Assembly: GCA_007922195.1 (NCBI GenBank)
Contig: ML681963.1
Span: forward strand, 52,461,918 to 52,525,917
Length of the DNA stretch: 64,000 nt
DNA from: Podocnemis expansa
Taxonomy: Eukaryota; Chordata; Testudines; Podocnemididae
Direction of reading: 5' to 3'
Both the position numbers and the translations under genes were made by a program. Within the stretch, counting starts at the first letter, position 1. Each line of letters starts with the position of its first letter. This document shows positions 42,541 through 54,760 of this stretch, piece after piece. The notes beneath the pieces are model-generated. The model was not told the DNA's origin, did not search any database, and worked only from the letters and a program-made list of their open reading frames with translations.

Positions 42541-43487
42541 ATAATTACACAGTAACAGGGACAGAAGTGACAGCTTTCCCTTTTGCATTGATGTGGGGCA
42601 GAAACCCTGGCAGTGGGGTTAACAGTGTAGCAGGATCATCCATGGCATTGCTAAACCTGGGAAATGATGATTCTTCTTCTGTGGTGTGGTTAATCACTGA
42701 CCTTCCTTAGGGCCTGGACTGAAGACAATTATTCCCTGGTAGGTTGGACTTCAGACTCATTTCTCGGCTGCTGCACGGTGCTAGAGAAGCAGTCCAAGAT
42801 CTTCAGAGCATGATTATCAATAATGCATTGGTAATACAACGTTCAGCTTGCTCAGACTCCAGTCATTCACCTGTTAGTGGGACCATTTTCCAGAGAAACC
42901 AGTGCTCTGGTGCAGAGTCTGGCCTGGTTATAAAGCCATAGGCTGCAAGCAAACTTTCTGCATACTACTACATGTGTGACTCCTTCCCTTGCAGACCGTC
43001 TCCCTCTACCTTTGTCTTGCCTGATCTTGGGCACTCACAAGTAGCTAGACAGCCACCTGTGGGGCCTATGTGCCCATTCTTCAAGCTAGGCAAAGAGCTG
43101 CCCATTTAGGTGGCCAGGTTGCAAGACAACCCACTTTTAGCTCAGCCTATATGTCAATCTACTGAGATCCTCCTGGCGCTGAGCTGAGCAAGGAGGTTGG
43201 TATCCCACTTCAGCAATGATCTTCTGGTCAGCAGGCCAGAATGTGAGCGGCTTTCTCTCTTTACTGTCTCACTGTTACCCCTGCTAGTTCTGGGACAGTG
43301 TCAGGGCTGGGGGGCTGGTATGTGGGATAAGTAGCTAAGCTCAAAAGCTGTGAATAAAATGAACCATATGCTTAGCTGCAGCAAGGAGAGAAACTGGACT
43401 GTTCCACTGTCACCTTTGCAACTCCTTATCTATACAAAGGAACCGATCCAGCCTTGGAGAAGTGAAGAAGTGGCTGACACGCCTTTG
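42541..43487. other. Unassigned non-coding
   Basis: No supported gene or repeat boundary. Confidence 0.35.
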
Positions 43488-45061
43488 TGTGGAGCATGCT
43501 CAATGTGCTCCCACACCCTCTCACCACAAGGTTCTGGTTTCTGGGCTGCAAAATGTGCCCAGCAACGTAACCCAGCCATAAAGGATCCCTGAAAGAGATT
43601 GCACCTTTTTAGGCACATGGGTTACATTCTCCCCTGCTTAAATCACCGCCATCCCCGGCAGTATACTTGAAACAATAAACCACAACAAATTGTGTGGGTC
43701 TCTCCAGAAGTTGCAAAAGAGCAGCTTCAGTCCTCAGAAATCTCAGATCCCTGTCACCAAAGAAACAAAGGATCTTTGTAGGTAGCTCCAGTCTAGCTCC
43801 TGATTTTTAACAACTGATTGTCTCCTTCAGTTGCTATTGTCTGTATCCAAAGTGGTACAGGAGGAATTGTATTGGATATATAAAATATCCCTCCCTCAGA
43901 TCTTAATCAAGATCTCACTCAATAGAACACCATGCCCTAAAAGCCCAATTAAATCAGGCAAGAACTCACATCAGTCAGAGTTTCCACTGCCTGATCTCAA
44001 CATCTTCTCACAGAAGAGAGCCTCACACCAGCAGAAGTGAAGGCTTCTCCTGGACCTCTGTAACAGGGGGTAGCATCTGCTAAACACCCAATTAGTCTAA
44101 CACCCAGCAAGTTTCTCTGTCCACTAGATAACCTAAGCTTCCAACAGCCCTCTTAACAATATTAACACAAAATACAAATGGAACATCTATAACACGAAAT
44201 TCTTATGACTACATATTACAATATACCTCAAAAAGAAACCAAGGAGGAACTCTGAACAACCCTCAAGTCCCCGGTCGTTTGGGCACCAATTTGTAACCTG
44301 CTAGGGTGGCCTCAGATGCATTCACTTGCCCCTCTCCAGTGCCCCACAGAGAAACCTGCTGAAAGCAGCTGGAGAGCCAGGATCCAGTCTATTCAGGACT
44401 CACAATGAAGACTGCTCAGAGTTCCCATCCCACATTAAACTACCACTCAGCATAAACACCACAATGAACTTGATTAACTAACTAAACACACCTTATCCTA
44501 AGAAATCAATAAATTTAAACAAAACAGTACAAAACCCAGGAGTCCCAATGTTCAGGTGGAGTCACCCTTATGTCAATTGCAGTCTTTTAACTCCTTGAGG
44601 CTTAAATGAAGAAGGAAAGCAATCCTCATCCTCTCTAGCTGCAGGACTCTTCAGGTAGATGCCATGCAGACCTTTCTTCCTCCTATGTAGCCAGCACCAT
44701 GCAATCAGGTCACTGGCCATCTAACTCTCAGTTCCACTGCAGACCACTCCCCTATAAAACAGTCCAAAGCAGGGAGAAAACATCCTGCAGCCCACTCCTG
44801 CTCAGCTCCTTTCACTCAATCACTGGGCACATGGATTCTGCAGCTCTCCATCACCACCCCTCTCTGGGCTGCAGCTCTCAGGCTTCTCCCTGGGCATATC
44901 ACTCCAACACAACAATAAAACTTGTGGAGCATGCTCAATGTGCTCCCACACCCTCTCACCAGAAGGTTCTGGTTTCTGGGCTGCAAAATCTGTCCAGCAA
45001 TGTAACCCGGCCATAAAGGATCCCTGAAAGAGATTGCACCTTTTTGGGCACATGGGTTACA
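43488..45061 (-). mobile_element. Degenerate LTR element, minus strand, no coding left
   Basis: A 136-139 bp block is directly repeated at 43488-43626 and 44926-45061 with about 95% identity by eye. Read on minus, the longer LTR runs from TGTAACCC (45061) to GGTTACA (44292), about 770 bp, starting TG and ending CA. It is followed at 44289-44270 by TTGGTGCCCAAACGACCGG, a likely tRNA primer-binding site. The other LTR is preceded by the purine tract AAGCAGGGGAGAA (43639-43627) and breaks off at 43488. The roughly 665-bp interior encodes no gag or pol. It is an internally deleted ERV- or Gypsy-like copy; the class cannot be decided. Confidence 0.7.
44292..45061 (-). repeat. Full-length LTR of the LTR element
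   Basis: It begins TGTAACCC and ends GGTTACA on the minus strand. Its first 136 bp match the partial LTR at 43488-43626. The 105-aa plus frame at 44699-45016 and the opposed minus frames inside it are not genes. Confidence 0.6.
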
Positions 45062-45114
45062 TTTGCACTGGCAGGTTTCAGGACTTTTACATCTGCACAT
45101 CTTGAGGCTCTTTG

Positions 45115-45215
45115 CAAAGACAGCATCACAGAGTTTAAGGCCAGAAGGGAAAAAGAGATTATCTAGCCTGACCTCCTATATGTCACAGGCCACCAGCACC
45201 AGCCATTACTCTCAC
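45115..45215. repeat. Interspersed repeat block
   Basis: CACAGAGTTTAAGGCCAGAA, GATTATCTAGCCTGACCTCC and TATGTCACAGGCCACC match the start of the block at 36836 and the trace near 29085. Confidence 0.5.
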
Positions 45216-45364
45216 ACTAAACCCAATAACCAAAATCAGAGCCAACTATCACCACCCTCAGGAGAGTATGTGTGTGCCACAGGCAGAGAATTGCAGGGAC
45301 CAAGGCCATTAGTGCCAGAGTCCCTCACACTGGTGTGGAAATGATGCATCAGTTTTGTTTCCCC

Positions 45365-45485
45365 CCAGTTTCACAGAATGGAAATTGAGGCATGGACTTG
45401 CTGGAGGTCACATTGAAAGTTACCAGTGGAGCTGGGGATAGAACTGAGGCACTCTTAGTACACAGCACTCCTCTTGAGGTGACCT
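45365..45485 (-). repeat. MIR-like fragment, minus strand
   Basis: TTTCACAGAATGGAAATTGA, ACTTGCTGGAGGTCACATTG and GAGCTGGGGATAGAACTGAG are the complement of MIR tail and body. Confidence 0.55.
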
Positions 45486-47505
45486 TCTGTCCCTTCATAG
45501 AATGGAAATGGGGCATTACTGAGAGATTTGGTGGCTTCTGATGAAAATTCCAGTCCCTGCCTCAGTTGTAATTAAAGGTCACTCAATGCAGGCAGCTTCT
45601 TGTAGGCAGCAGAGATCCAGGCAGGGGGCACAGACTCCAGGAGCCTGGAATTAGATGCTGAATGCTCAGTTCTTTGAAAAGAAAGGGATTTAGATTCTCT
45701 TCTGCTATCTGCTACTCATGGCTATCAGGGCAAACCCTTTTTCCTTTCTCCTGCTCCTCACACATATACTCCAAGAAAGTGTCCCTTTGCACTGGGATCT
45801 AACTAAATTCAGCACAACATTCCTGCTGCCTGTCTCAGAGGTCTGTAGAATTGATTGGATCTTTGTCCCTATCACCTTCCACCCAAGCCCTTTCTATTCC
45901 CCATACACTGTTAAATAATCTCCTGTCTGCTTCTCTTCTGCAGCTGGAAGGGGGAAAAAATTACTGATAGTGACCCAGGAAACCCAGCTCACATTTTAGA
46001 ACGAGACCTTGACGAGCTCAGCAGATATCCTGGGGACAGATCTATTTAAACCACTCGATGGCATCAGAATTGCAGCAGAGGGTAGAAAGCATCTCTCAGA
46101 GGACACAGGGGACAATGGCACAGCACATTTGTGCACGGTCCCAGCATGTGGCCCTAGAAACGTGCATTTGTCTCCATTGCCCTGTGCAGTTTGCAGCAGA
46201 GGAACAGCAGCCAGAGAAATATCAGCTCTCACCAGTCCCCTTTCTCGATTCATATTAATATTGCTGTTGGCTTTAAAAAGCGGTTGTCTAGTTATATTCA
46301 AGTTAATATAAGCATCATTCTTCACTGGCTTTGCTGGTCATTAAAGGGGCAGGAAGATATTCTATTCGGTGTACAGCAGTAGCTAAGTATATGATAGGCA
46401 GTTATCAAGACAAACCTTCTTCTGAAGCATCAGGTATTCCACTTCTGGGGTCCAGGATAACAGTCTTGATACACCAGTGCTTTGATCCACAGTGACTAAT
46501 TATCATAGGTTTGTGAAAAGTTATTGCATCCATGTTTCCACTGAAGCATTCATCAAGTTTACATACACTGGGTGGAAGGATACTGCTGTAACCTTCAAGG
46601 CAGTAGCAGTTTATTGCTCCTAAATGCTATGCAGTAGCCTCAACCAGCCTCAGCTGGTGGGTTATAATTTACCAAAGCAGACTTTTAAATGTCTCCATGA
46701 AGGTCCTCTGCAAACTTTAATAAAGTGGTGGGTTTGGCCTGAGAATGTGGGAGGAGTCAGGGCAAAACTGAAATGGTAGCCTGGGAAAACAACCCTGTGG
46801 CAGGCTGCTCCTCAGATCTGGTCCAGTGTGCCACAGTGACCCCCAGTTCCCACTCCTGAACCCCAATTCACTGTGCTTTGCCAAGCGACCACTCATTCCT
46901 GAGTAAGTCCACTCCAACCTCTCATGTGTAATTGATCCCAAGCAGTGGGTGTATGCTCTTTGGCTACTCAAGGGGTGATCCACAAGTGAGCACCCCCAGC
47001 CTCAATCACCACACCAGGAGCCACTGTTCTGCAGGGATTGGGACCCCCTCCCAATCACCAGACACTCAAGTCTGTTCATTTAACAAAGAAATGGATCATG
47101 CCCAGCCTTCTTCACTCACACCCTCTAAAGACCACACAGCTTTCGATATAAACAACTACTAGTTCATTGATCAGTTTATAAGTCGAAGTGAGAGTATGGC
47201 CAATCAAGGCAGAAACATAATATAAATGAGCCAGGAGAGACTACAAGGAAATAAAAAGTGAAACATGGATACTAACCTAACATCTCTACTTAAACTGACC
47301 TTATAGTCCACGTTTGAGCTCAAGGTGTTCGCCTGTCAGATGTTTGTGCAGGCAGTCATTGCCTGAGGCCAGGCAGGGCCCAGATCTTGCTTAGAGTTGT
47401 TTCAGGATGGAGATTCCCACACAAAAAGCCCCAAATTCTCTAAGCATCTCTCTTTGTTTCAAAACCCCCTCAGCCACTCCCTTTCTGGGCAGAGGTGATC
47501 TCTTT
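45486..47505. other. Unassigned non-coding; 45990-46380 may be constrained
   Basis: Apart from low complexity near 45700-45950, the stretch 45990-46380 is non-repetitive and ends AT-rich with CATATTAATATTGC and TTAATATAAGCAT. Overlapping frames of 100-109 aa on opposite strands exist at 45996-46325, but neither shows a family motif or codon bias I trust. Confidence 0.35.
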
Positions 47506-47890
47506 GGCTATGTCTATATTGACAAATTAGTCCGGACTAAGGAAGCTTAGTCCAGACTAATTTAGCCTATGGCTATACTAGGCTTTGCCTAGTCCAACCT
47601 AAGAAATTTCTTAGTTCAAACTAGGCAACGTTGAGTCCGAACTAGTAAGACCTAACACTAGTCTGGACTTGCTTGTTTAGTTTGAACTTTACTTATCTTT
47701 ACTAAGCCATTAGTTCGAACTGTGTGTTCTAGTCCAAACAATGTGTTAGTTCGAACTAGAATGCGTGGTTAGTTTGAACTAAAAAGTCCATGGTTAGTTC
47801 AAACTAGCCCAAGGGTAGTCCAGACAAATCTTGGACATCTTTAGTTCAGACTAGCAAGTCTGAACTAAAATTGGATATGTAGACATAGCC
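47506..47890 (+). mobile_element. Harbinger-type MITE, TAGTTCGAACTA family, 385 bp
   Basis: Left GGCTATGTCTATATTG and right ATATGTAGACATAGCC are inverted repeats flanked by TTT on both sides (47503-47505 and 47891-47893). The interior is built from TTAGTCCGGACTAA, TAGTTCAAACTA and related palindromes. It is the same family as 30273-30553 but longer. Confidence 0.9.
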
Positions 47891-49595
47891 TTTGTCTGGT
47901 CTGAGCCAGGGAACTCAATTAGCATATCTTCATTGCCTCCTCCAAGTACTTGCTTGCTTGAGGCTATGGTTATTTACATCCTGCTGGAAGGGTTTTGTCT
48001 GTCTCCCACCCCCTCAAGCTATAGAAAACATGTTACATGTCTGTGCACTTGCATGATGTTGCTGGAAACACAATGCCATAGTAGTCGTGTAGAATAGGTT
48101 ATGAGCATCCCTAGAGAAACCTTGCATGGTGTAATTGGCTATAAAAAACCTACAATCCCATAAGTAAATGGAAAAATCACATAGATCATAACCCATGTGC
48201 ATCCTGTGACAAACGTTCAAGGAAGTTTCAGACATGTTTCAAGTTAAACAACATATTAATCCATTATTATAATCCCATGGAGATGGACTATATGATAATA
48301 TACAGTGTTACCAGAGGTGGGCTAGCATGACATCCTGTATCAGCCCTAAAGCTGTTGACCAGGAGTGATTTTTCCATCCCAGGAAAATTCAGATTTTTAA
48401 AAAAGAAACCACTCCAAATTTGGACAAAAAGTTGAAAACTCAAAAATTTTTCACAACCCAGTAATCTGGGGATGAGGGTAGAATATGACTCAGATCAATC
48501 AGGATGTTTCATTTTAATAATTCTGAAATATTTTGAAGCAAAAATATTGTTTCTAACCAAAAATTAACACTTCTGTTTTAAAAATAGTGAAATAAAATGT
48601 GATGACAATTTCAGAATCTCACCTTTTTTCAACTCAAAGAAAGACATTTGTCAAAAAGTACTCTCTCTGCAATATTTCCTGTTCTGATGAATCAGTATTT
48701 TTCCAGTAAAAACATGTTTTCTCCCTGAATACCTCTAACTTGGACACACATTTGGAGGCACTCATAATGAAGCACAGATTGAAATCTGAATTTCACAGAT
48801 GGCATTCTCCTCTGTGCTATGGTTTGAGCTAACACCAGGGCTCCAGACAAGGTTGAGGTTCAGGTTCAAAATCCAGCTCTAAAGTTTGTGTCTTGGACCA
48901 ATCTCTGCTTTTAAATTTAAAAACCAAAACTCCAGTTTTGTTCTTCATCATTAAAAAGAAAGCATTCCTGTACCCAGCAATGGGAGCAGCTAGAAACACT
49001 GAGCAAAGAGATGAAAGATATAGATGACAGTTTTGCAAACCCCATGCATTCAAATCTTGAGTCAGGTCTCCAAAATCATAAAGTTTTAAGAAAATAATAA
49101 ATTAGGGGTTCTTTTAATTGGCTTTAGGGGGCAGTAGATCACATGTACTAGCTTTTCTCCACAACCATGAGGGCCAGAGACATTTGTGAAACTGAAAGCT
49201 GAGATTATCTAATTGCTTGGCTCCAGAAGCTGTGAGCAAAACACCAAATATTATAAGACTTGTGATAGAATCAGCAACACTGAAATTGCATCATTGCTAT
49301 ACTGGGGCCCTGCCCATAGCAGAGATGTGTTATGGAATGTGAGTGCAACATTTCTGAGCTCCTGGCAATTTTCAGCTGCACAACCTACAAGAGCAGTAAG
49401 GATTGCCCAGTCCCATCCTGAGCAGATGAACTCTGCAAACTTAGCCAAGCCACTGAAATGTTTCTCTTGTGCGAGAGTGAGGTGGAGATTTCTGTATTAA
49501 AGCCAGATCTATTGACTCAGGTTTTGGTGCAAAGCCACAAGAGACAAGCAAAAGCTGTTTTAATAGCAATACCACAGCCACAGAGCAAACACCAT
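47891..49595. other. Unassigned non-coding, AT-rich patch at 48370-48720
   Basis: 48370-48720 is AT-rich with TTTCATTTTAATAATTCTG and AAAATATTGTTTC words like those at 3290, 9200 and 25850. No gene is supported. Confidence 0.4.
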
Positions 49596-51086
49596 GGGTG
49601 TGTCTACACTTAAGAGGAGAATTCAAATTGACTGTCATCAATTCAAATTCTATTAAGAGCATGGACATACCCACTTTCATCAATTTGAACTGAGGCACTC
49701 CTCAGTTCGAACTGATGAAAGCTGACTTCGAATTTGTCAAACCTCGTTTGACATCGAAGTCAGGGTCAACTTCAACTGAGGAGTTTGACTTGACCCTAGG
49801 AGGGAGACCATCCCTTCAGCACAAGGGGCAGCAGCCCCAAAGGTGTGTTCACCCCCCCAGCCACATGGGGCTGGGGGAGGGGCACTAGGGTTCCTGTCCC
49901 CAGGCTGGGGATAGGGACCCCAAACCCTGCTCCAGCCCCACTGGCCAGGCACCCCCAAGACACCCTGGTGGTCGGCTTCTGCCCAGCTGCCCACCCGCTG
50001 GCAAGAGACCCCGGTGGGCAGCTTGTCCCATGCTGGCCGCCTGCCAGGAAGAGACCCTGCTGGGTGGCTTCTGCTGGCCTGATCGCCCACCGGGAAGAGA
50101 CCCCAGCAGGCGGCTTGTCCTGGGTTGGCTGCCTGCCAGGAAGAGATACCAGCAGGCGGCTTCTGCCACACTGGCCGTCTGCTGGGAAAGCACCCCCAGC
50201 TGGCAGCTTCTGACAGGCTGGCCGCCCTCCAGGAAAACACCCCTGGCCGGTGGCTTCTGGTGTGCTGGCCGCTCGCCGGCAAGAGACCCCAGCGGGCGGC
50301 TTCTCCAGCACTGGCCACCCGCCAGGAACGCAGCCCCAGGGGGCAGCTTCTGCCCCACTGACTGCCCGCTGGCAAGACACCTGGCAGGCGGCTTCTCAAG
50401 TGCTGGCCGTCCACTGGGAATGCAGCCCCGGGGCTGTGTTCCCGGCGGGCGGCCAGCGCTGGAGAAGCCGCCCGCTGGGGCTGCGTTCCTGGCGAGCGGC
50501 CAGCACTGGAGAAGCCACCCGCTGGGGTCTCTTGCTGGTGGGTGGCCAGCCGGGCAGAAGATGCCCGCCAGGGGTGGTTTCCCGGCAGGCAGCCAGCGTG
50601 CCAGAAGCCATCTGCCGGGGTCTCTTACTGGCGGGCAGCCAGCCCGGGACAAGCTGCTCCCTGGGGTGCTTTCCCAGGGGCTGGCTCCCTGGGGAGAAGC
50701 CTCCCCCCTCTTGCAGGAGAAACTTCCCCTGCCAGGCTTTGGTACTCTGAGCCTGGCATGGGGTAAAGCATCCCCTCCCCAGCTCTAGCCACACTGCGGC
50801 TGGAACTGGGCAGGGGATGCTTTTCCCTGTGCCCAGCTCAATGCCAGAGCCTGGCAAGGGTTTGGCTGTGGCTGTGGCCATTTTAGACGGCCATCTTGCC
50901 ACACCTAACATGGTACCCCCCCATTCTAATTGGCAAGTCCAGTCCCTGGACATGCCAATTCGAATTGGGGTTTCTAGTCTAGCCATGTCAATTCAAATTC
51001 ACTCAATTTGAACTAATAATTATTAGTTCCAATTGACCAATTCAAACTGAGTAATTCGGACAGACATGGCAAGTGTAGACATAGCC
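49596..51086. mobile_element. Harbinger-type element, 1491 bp, with palindromic minisatellite cargo
   Basis: Left GGGTGTGTCTACACTT and right AAGTGTAGACATAGCC are inverted repeats flanked by CAT on both sides (49593-49595 and 51087-51089). Near the ends are AATTCAAATT/AATTCGAATT palindromes. At 50880-50915 lies CATTTTAGACGGCCATCTTG then CCACACC, the block shared with 2146-2630, 3784-5143 and 29930-30219. The centre is a GC-rich minisatellite forming a large inverted repeat. No transposase is encoded. Confidence 0.9.
49970..50700. repeat. 46-47 bp minisatellite folded as a large inverted repeat
   Basis: In the left arm, (C/G/A)GGCTT(C/G)T-type units (GCTT at 50067, 50113, 50159, 50206, 50253, 50299, 50346 and 50391) are 45-47 bp apart. 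From the exact palindrome CAGCCCCGGGGCTG, centred between 50429 and 50430, the same unit continues in reverse complement (GGAGAAGCC(G/A)CCCGCTGGGG). This symmetry explains long open frames on both strands (252 aa plus, 255, 225, 196 and 194 aa minus) made of repeated Gly/Pro/Ala/Trp/Arg-rich units. They are not genes. Confidence 0.9.
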
Positions 51087-51285
51087 CATGAGTTTAAGTT
51101 CACCAAGGGTGCAAAGGACTCTAAGGCTGTGTTTGCCCTCTTGTGGCAAGACTCTAGAAGAGGGTCTCAACCATTTGGTTTACTGGATACTTAGGCTTTC
51201 ACAATAATGACTTGATTTCATGCTGTCAATATTAGCAGAGGTGCTCCAACTTAGATCAGCACCCCACACACAAAGAGCTTGCAAT
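51087..51285. other. Unassigned non-coding
   Basis: Short spacer without recognised features. Confidence 0.3.
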
Positions 51286-51520
51286 CTAAACAGATAAGAC
51301 AGACAGTAGGGGGGAGGAAAGGAAATAGCGTTATCCCCATTGTACAGATGGGGGAAGCAAGGCAAGAGAGAAAGCAACTTGCCTGAGGTGTCTTGGTGCC
51401 TTAACTGCAAGGCCAGTCTTCCTCTCTAGTTCTTGCCCACCATTATGTAGTGATTCCACAGCAGAGCCAGGAGTTGAACCAGCCTCCTTTGAGTTTCAAT
51501 GTGACCTGTCTGTGTGTAAG
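51286..51520 (-). repeat. MIR/CORE-SINE copy, minus strand
   Basis: CGTTATCCCCATTGTACAGA, GGGGGAAGCAAGGCAAGAGA, AACTTGCCTGAGGTGTC and CAGAGCCAGGAGTTGAACCA are the complement of MIR from tail to head. Confidence 0.7.
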
Positions 51521-53885
51521 ATAGACATCTGAAAATACTAAGGTTAGGGCAGAGATCAAAAGGAGAGCAGATTCTCCCAGAACTGGTGGCTAACACTGAG
51601 GTTAGATTCCCTGACCAGTCACAAAAGTGCTCCTGATTTCCTACCACATTTATCAAGAAGCTACAACAAAAATACACAGCCCTCTTTACTGCATTTCACT
51701 CTCTGGCTCCCAATGAGCAATTAGGTCCAGCAAAGAGACAAGTTATTTAAATTTTATTCTCTTCAACATGTTCTCCTGCTCCTCAAAGGCTTAGGCACGT
51801 TGCTGGATCAATATAAGTTTGGATCTTACCCAAAACACCCTAATGCCAGGCAATCCTTTAGTAACCAAAGCTAAAGGTTTATTATTAAAGGAAAGAAACA
51901 AACAAGAAGTGAGATGTTAAATGGTCAAAGCAATCAGACACATACAAATGACTTCAAAGTCCATAAAGGTCAGATTCACAGCAGAATTGTGTAGTTTTCA
52001 GGCTTGTACAATTCCTCTCGTGTACATCTGGTACTTGGCTGGGACTCAGTCCTTTGTTTCACACCTTCATTTGTAGATGAGTTGATCCAGAGTTAGGAAG
52101 TGGGAATGAAGATAAGATGGAGATGGTGCAGCTGCATTTTAGAGTTTTTACCTTGAGACTTGTATTTCCTTTGTCCCCAAAACAGTTACATAGCACATGG
52201 CATGGAAAAATCTCAGTTCCCCTGTCCAGAGGCATGTTCCTACATGTCTTGGTGACTCGTAAGGGTAGCCACTGGATTCACAAATCTTTCACTGGATTGA
52301 TTGTATATTTGAGTTCACTAGACAGGCCATTAAGCAGAGTTAGTGCTGCTGCCATCCTGTCCAGCGGTGTCAACAAGAAACATAGAACAAGTTTGAAATA
52401 CAAGTATACCATGCATATTGAGAACTATATTACTAAACTGATACATACTTGCTTAGCAATCTTAGTGAATCATGACTTCCATCATTACAGGCATGGCAGA
52501 TCCTAGCCAATATTTATTTCAATTCTGTTGTGTTGCTATTAAATAATATTAAAAATGGTCATCTCAACCAAGGCAGCATCACACCCAGTCCAGTTCCTCA
52601 GCCACAAGACCAGCTGTCTTGGAAAAACAGATTCCCAAATGCCCCCAAGGGGAAGAGGCATGGACAGGGAGAACAAGGATGCTTTTGGCTGAGAATGAGG
52701 GAGCTGACAGAGCAGTGCAGTGGAAGCCAGTCTGAAGTGCAGGAGCAGGTTTTACGCTTGCATAGTATGAGGGGCAGAAAGGAATTGGAGAAAGAGAAGT
52801 GAAGTGGGAGAAAAGGATGCTGGCTAGGTTGCTGCAAATCCATGGAAAGATTTTTGACTTCTTTGTCTGTGCAAAGACACAGGCAGCGCACACCTTTGGG
52901 ATGTGTGTAGAACAGGAAGGGGAAATAGCTAAGTTGACAGAAGTGATGCTCCTCCCCACCTGCACCAAGTACCATGCACAGAGCAGGCACAAGTGCACGG
53001 AGGCTGATCAGTGGGCTTCGAGGCATCCACATCTAAGGTGAGAACAGCGACCAAGGGACACTTAGAAACATCACGGTTATCAGAGGTGGCAGCAGGCTGT
53101 AGAGGAACAGATGGGAGGGAACAGCATGCACTGCACCTCCTGTCCCCAGTCTCTCCCAAAATAGATACAGCAGGAAAAAGTTTAGTCTCCAAAGGCACAC
53201 AGCGAGTGAGTGGAGGCCAAGGCAGCAAATGGCAGAAGTCTGGAAACAATGCAGCATGAAGGTGGTGAGAGTGTTTTTGGGAGCTCAAAGCTGCACTGGG
53301 GAGAGATTAAGGGGACTTCCAGCTGTGTGGAGCATTAGGCAGCATTTCTTCTAGGTAATGAAGAGACAGGGCTGCAGAGCTGCTCCTGCATGGTACATGG
53401 CATGCCCTGGCCCAAGCAACAAATGTGACTGTACGAGGGGTATATTTAATGTAATCCATCTACAATGGAGATGAGAGTGTAGGTTAGCCAGTCACAAGCA
53501 GAGAGCCAGCAAGTGGTGTAGCTATTCAAGGAGAAGACTCTCCTGGGAAACCCTGGCTGTCACAGAAAGCACTGTTGAAGAAGGTGATGCCCACACAGTG
53601 CAGGTCTGCTTTCTGAGACTTCCAACAACAGAACCATGTGGCAGTGCTCAGGGAAGCTGGAGGCTGGAGGGGGCAGTCTTTCAGGGTCTGACCACTTCAG
53701 ATCTTTAAAGCTTCTATTCAGTGCCTCAGCTGCTTTCCAAAGATATACATGTAACAGGAGCAATGGCCACAAGGATTGTGAATGGCAGGGGAAGTGGATC
53801 CACAGGTTCTTATATATGAGGGAAGGAGACTCACATGGTTATGAAGGGCAGAAAAGCAGCTAGTGGGTAGCCTGTCCACAAAGGG
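51521..53885. other. Unassigned non-coding
   Basis: No supported gene. Opposed frames of 139 and 144 aa (minus) and 90 aa (plus) at 52530-53032 overlap each other and have no motif. 51860-51990 (AAAGGTTTATTATTAAAGGA and following) resembles sequence seen in other sauropsid repeats, but I cannot define its ends. Confidence 0.35.
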
Positions 53886-53982
53886 GAAGGATGGACTGGT
53901 GGTTAGGGCATTTGCCTGGCTCTTAGAAGATGGAGAATCAAGCTCTTGCTCAGTCAGTCTGAAATCTTGTGCAAGTCACTAA
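53886..53982 (+). repeat. MIR/CORE-SINE head
   Basis: GACTGGTGGTTAGGGCATTT, GCCTGGCTCTTAGAAGATGG and TTGTGCAAGTCACT match the tRNA-related head and body of MIR; the copy ends where a DNA transposon begins. Confidence 0.65.
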
Positions 53983-54600
53983 GGGTACATCTACATTGCA
54001 ATGTGAGCTGAGGGTTAGAACTTGTGTTTGCAAAGTCTGGGTTTACTAACCTAGGGCTTAAGCATCTTCACTCATTTGTGACCCTGGGTTAGGAACTGTT
54101 GGATCCCGGGTCTCCAGTATCATGCAGGGCCAGGTCCAATCACCCACATCCCAGACCTAACTACTATTTTGTTCAGTGTGGGAAAACTTGATCACCCACC
54201 AAATTTGCCTGTCCAGATGGCAAAGTCAACCTGTGGTAATACTTTTGGGGGACTCCCAAAATATGGGCCCTGCAGGGCTGCTTGACAGTGCAAAGCAAGA
54301 GGGCTTGAACCCTGACTCCTGGCTTGACTAAGGCTCTGTGGGGTCCTGGGACAGCCCAACTTGAGTGTAGATGGAAGGGGGGGGGGTTAGGGCTGAGTCT
54401 GAGTTTGAACCCAGGCTTACACTGCAGTTTCAACATCCTCCAAGGGTATGACTACACTGCAATCACAGTAAAACTGTAGCCACACAGGCTTCAGCCTGAG
54501 TAACACCAGTGTGCCTGGAACTACAGGCTCTTCCCTGGACAGCAAGCCAAATCTTTACTGCTCTGCTATAAGAGCTAGGGTACATCTGCACGAGAAGCAG
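53983..54600. mobile_element. DNA-transposon cluster with GGGTA(C/T)(A/G) termini
   Basis: GGGTACATCTACATTGCA at 53983 and GGGTATGACTACACTGCA at 54444 are two left-type termini about 460 bp apart, and TTACACTGCAG at 54419 may be the right end of the first. A third similar word, GGGTACATCTGCAC, lies at 54578. No clean target duplication was found, so boundaries are provisional. Confidence 0.5.
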
Positions 54601-54639
54601 TCATGCCTAGTGACTGCAGCAAGACTATACCCCCAAGCC

Positions 54640-54760
54640 TCTCAGTGTCTGGGTTCCCAGGCAAAATGGGGATAATGCCACTTGTATCACCCATGGGGTA
54701 TGAGGATAAATATATGAGACCATCAGCTGCTCAGATACCACAGTGAAGGGGGCCCAACAA
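54640..54760 (+). repeat. MIR-like tail
   Basis: CTCAGTGTCTGGGTTCCCAG, GCAAAATGGGGATAATGCCA and GCTCAGATACCACAGTGA are MIR-type tail blocks. Confidence 0.55.

Noticed and set aside
49737..50986. Open frames of 194-255 aa on both strands at 49.7-51.0 kb
   Set aside because: All are products of the 46-47 bp GC-rich minisatellite and its inverted arm; several frames and both strands stay open together and the peptides are repeats of the same unit.
52579..53032. 139- and 144-aa minus frames
   Set aside because: They overlap in different frames, lack motifs, and no splice or promoter context supports them.
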